The notes under the pieces are model-generated. The model ran no database searches. It was not told where the DNA came from and was given only the letters and a program-made list of their open reading frames with translations. The position numbers and the translations under genes are program-made. Below are positions 63,139 to 64,000 of a stretch of DNA of 64,000 nt, one piece after another. Numbering within the stretch: position 1 is the first letter of the stretch; the number at the start of each line of letters is the position of its first letter. The DNA is taken from assembly GCF_001741865.1 (NCBI RefSeq), contig NZ_CP017147.1:5633001-5697000 (forward strand), written 5' to 3'. This DNA is from Bosea vaviloviae (GTDB lineage: Bacteria; Pseudomonadota; Alphaproteobacteria; Rhizobiales; Beijerinckiaceae).

Positions 63139-63603
63139 TCAGCCGAAGGGCACGATTGGCTCGTCCTTGACCCGGTCGAAGGCGAGCGCGGTGCGGACAT
63201 TGCGGACATTGGGCAGCGCCGTCAGATCGCCGACGAAATCCTGGAAGGCCTTGAGGTCGGGCGCGACGCATTTCAGCATGAAATCGATGTCGCCCGAGAG
63301 CTTCCAGCATTCGCGCACCGCATCCCAGGCCCGGATGCGAACCTGGAAGGCTTCGAGATCGGGCTCCGCCTGGCTGGCGAGATGCACGAAGGCGAAACAG
63401 ACCACATCCAGCCCAAGCTTGCGCTCGTCGAGCAGGGCGCGATAGCCGGTGATCAGCCCCGCCTCCTCCAGCGCCCGGACGCGGCGCAGGCAAGGCGGCG
63501 GCGAGATGCCGACGCGGCTCGCCAGCTCGACATTGGTCATGCGCCCATCGGCCTGGAGCTCGCGCAGGATGCGCAGGTCGATGTCGTCGAGTTTTGAACG
63601 CAC
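63139..63603 (-). CDS. Lrp/AsnC family regulator
   Basis: The 154-residue product has an HTH (RILRELQADGRMTNVELASRVGISPPPCLRRVRALEEAGLI) and a RAM domain (VCFAFVHLASQAEPDLEAF, CVAPDLKAFQDFVGDLTALP). Lrp-type proteins sense amino acids and regulate their metabolism. I chose the GTG at 63603 to give the usual family length; an ATG at 63663 would add 20 residues without similarity. Confidence 0.88.
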   Translation of the reverse strand: MRSKLDDIDLRILRELQADGRMTNVELASRVGISPPPCLRRVRALEEAGLITGYRALLDERKLGLDVVCFAFVHLASQAEPDLEAFQVRIRAWDAVRECWKLSGDIDFMLKCVAPDLKAFQDFVGDLTALPNVRNVRTALAFDRVKDEPIVPFG

Positions 63604-63681
63604 GAAAGGCCCCGAAAGAAGGTCGCGCTGGTGTAGACGCAGCACAGACGCGATACAAGGCATCGACCGTGCCAGCCGAGA

Positions 63682-63732
63682 GCCGGATCAATGCGAAAAA
63701 CCGGTTCCCATTTTTTAGCATCCTGCCCTAGG
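63682..63732. repeat. Family B repeat copy
   Basis: AGCCGGATCAATGCGAAAAA, then CCGGTTCCCATTTTTTAGCA and TCCTGCCC. It resembles 51049-51103 in sequence and orientation. Confidence 0.7.
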
Positions 63733-63744
63733 AGCGCGCCCGCC

Positions 63745-64000
63745 TTGCCTGTCCACCCGCTCCCGACAATCTGGATCCTGACCGATGGCAAGGCCGGCGA
63801 CGAGGTGCAGTGCCTCGGCGTGGCCGAACGACTCGGCGTCGTGCCCGAGATCAGACGCGTCGCGCCGCGCGCGCCTTTCGTCTGGTTGATGCCGCGCGGG
63901 CCGATCGACCCCCGCGAAGGGCCGGACCGGGAAGGCAGCCCGATTCGCCCGCCCTTCCCCGATATCGTCATCGCCTCGGGCCGGCGTGCGGTCGCCTATC
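63745..64000 (+). CDS. Mitochondrial-fission-ELM1-like family protein, 5' part only
   Basis: The frame starts at TTG 63745, ten bases after AGGAG, and runs off the window. It reads WILTDGKAGDEVQCLGVAER, then a middle stretch and PFPDIVIASGRRAVAY, which matches the start of the ELM1/DUF1022 family, whose members resemble glycosyltransferase-B folds and are thought to take part in lipid or surface metabolism. Only about 85 residues are visible. Confidence 0.7.
   Translation, partial: MPVHPLPTIWILTDGKAGDEVQCLGVAERLGVVPEIRRVAPRAPFVWLMPRGPIDPREGPDREGSPIRPPFPDIVIASGRRAVAY

Overview
The window is GC-rich chromosomal DNA from an alphaproteobacterium, most likely Hyphomicrobiales and plausibly Bosea or a close relative. 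I infer this from the protein sequences of RpoD, DnaG, CarA, CarB and GreA, an HWE-type histidine kinase, a PAS-GGDEF-EAL protein, the codon bias, and dispersed GC-rich hairpin repeats between genes. No rRNA, phage structural gene, transposase or integrase is visible. There is one tRNA, at 13622-13697.

Layout. 1-2290: the htpG 3' end, a GlxA/AraC regulator and an alpha/beta hydrolase. 2290-7391: a compact accessory island with a PD-(D/E)XK nuclease diverging from an AAA-ATPase/subtilase pair matching the IetAS toxin-antitoxin and anti-phage module. It is bounded on both sides by about 134 bp of the hydrolase 3' end. 7438-13700: a cNMP-binding flavoprotein, an MFS remnant, a sulfur/redox operon (MOSC, 2Fe-2S reductase, Cys/Met PLP lyase) under a divergent XRE-cupin regulator, and a truncated amino-acid ABC ATPase next to the tRNA. 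13700-26700: chemotaxis receptor, transporters, c-di-GMP protein, small proteins and many repeats. 26700-33560: the conserved core rpoD, dnaG, vapBC, yqeY, carA. 33700-45880: NIPSNAP, AroQ-like, SBP/GntR, prephenate dehydrogenase, an atypical MetRS, a KaiC-HWE kinase-receiver operon, LysR/DMT, DUF1697 and GNAT.

45880-48960 is a second accessory island: a PI-PLC-like protein and a stand-alone copy of its N-terminal domain. It is bounded on both sides by about 121 bp of the GNAT gene 3' end. 48980-64000: CFA-type methyltransferase, PilZ, methyltransferases, DsbA, a racemase-like protein, GtrA, ArsR/MFS, carB, greA, two tandem exported paralogues, GNAT, Lrp and the start of an ELM1-family gene.

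The main discovery is that the two islands share one architecture: an intact host gene, cargo, then a second copy of the host gene's 3' end. The two copies differ by about 7 to 8 percent and have no gap, and neither island has a recombinase. This suggests a common insertion route. The second island carries a domain I do not recognise, present twice. All alignments and percentages were done by eye.
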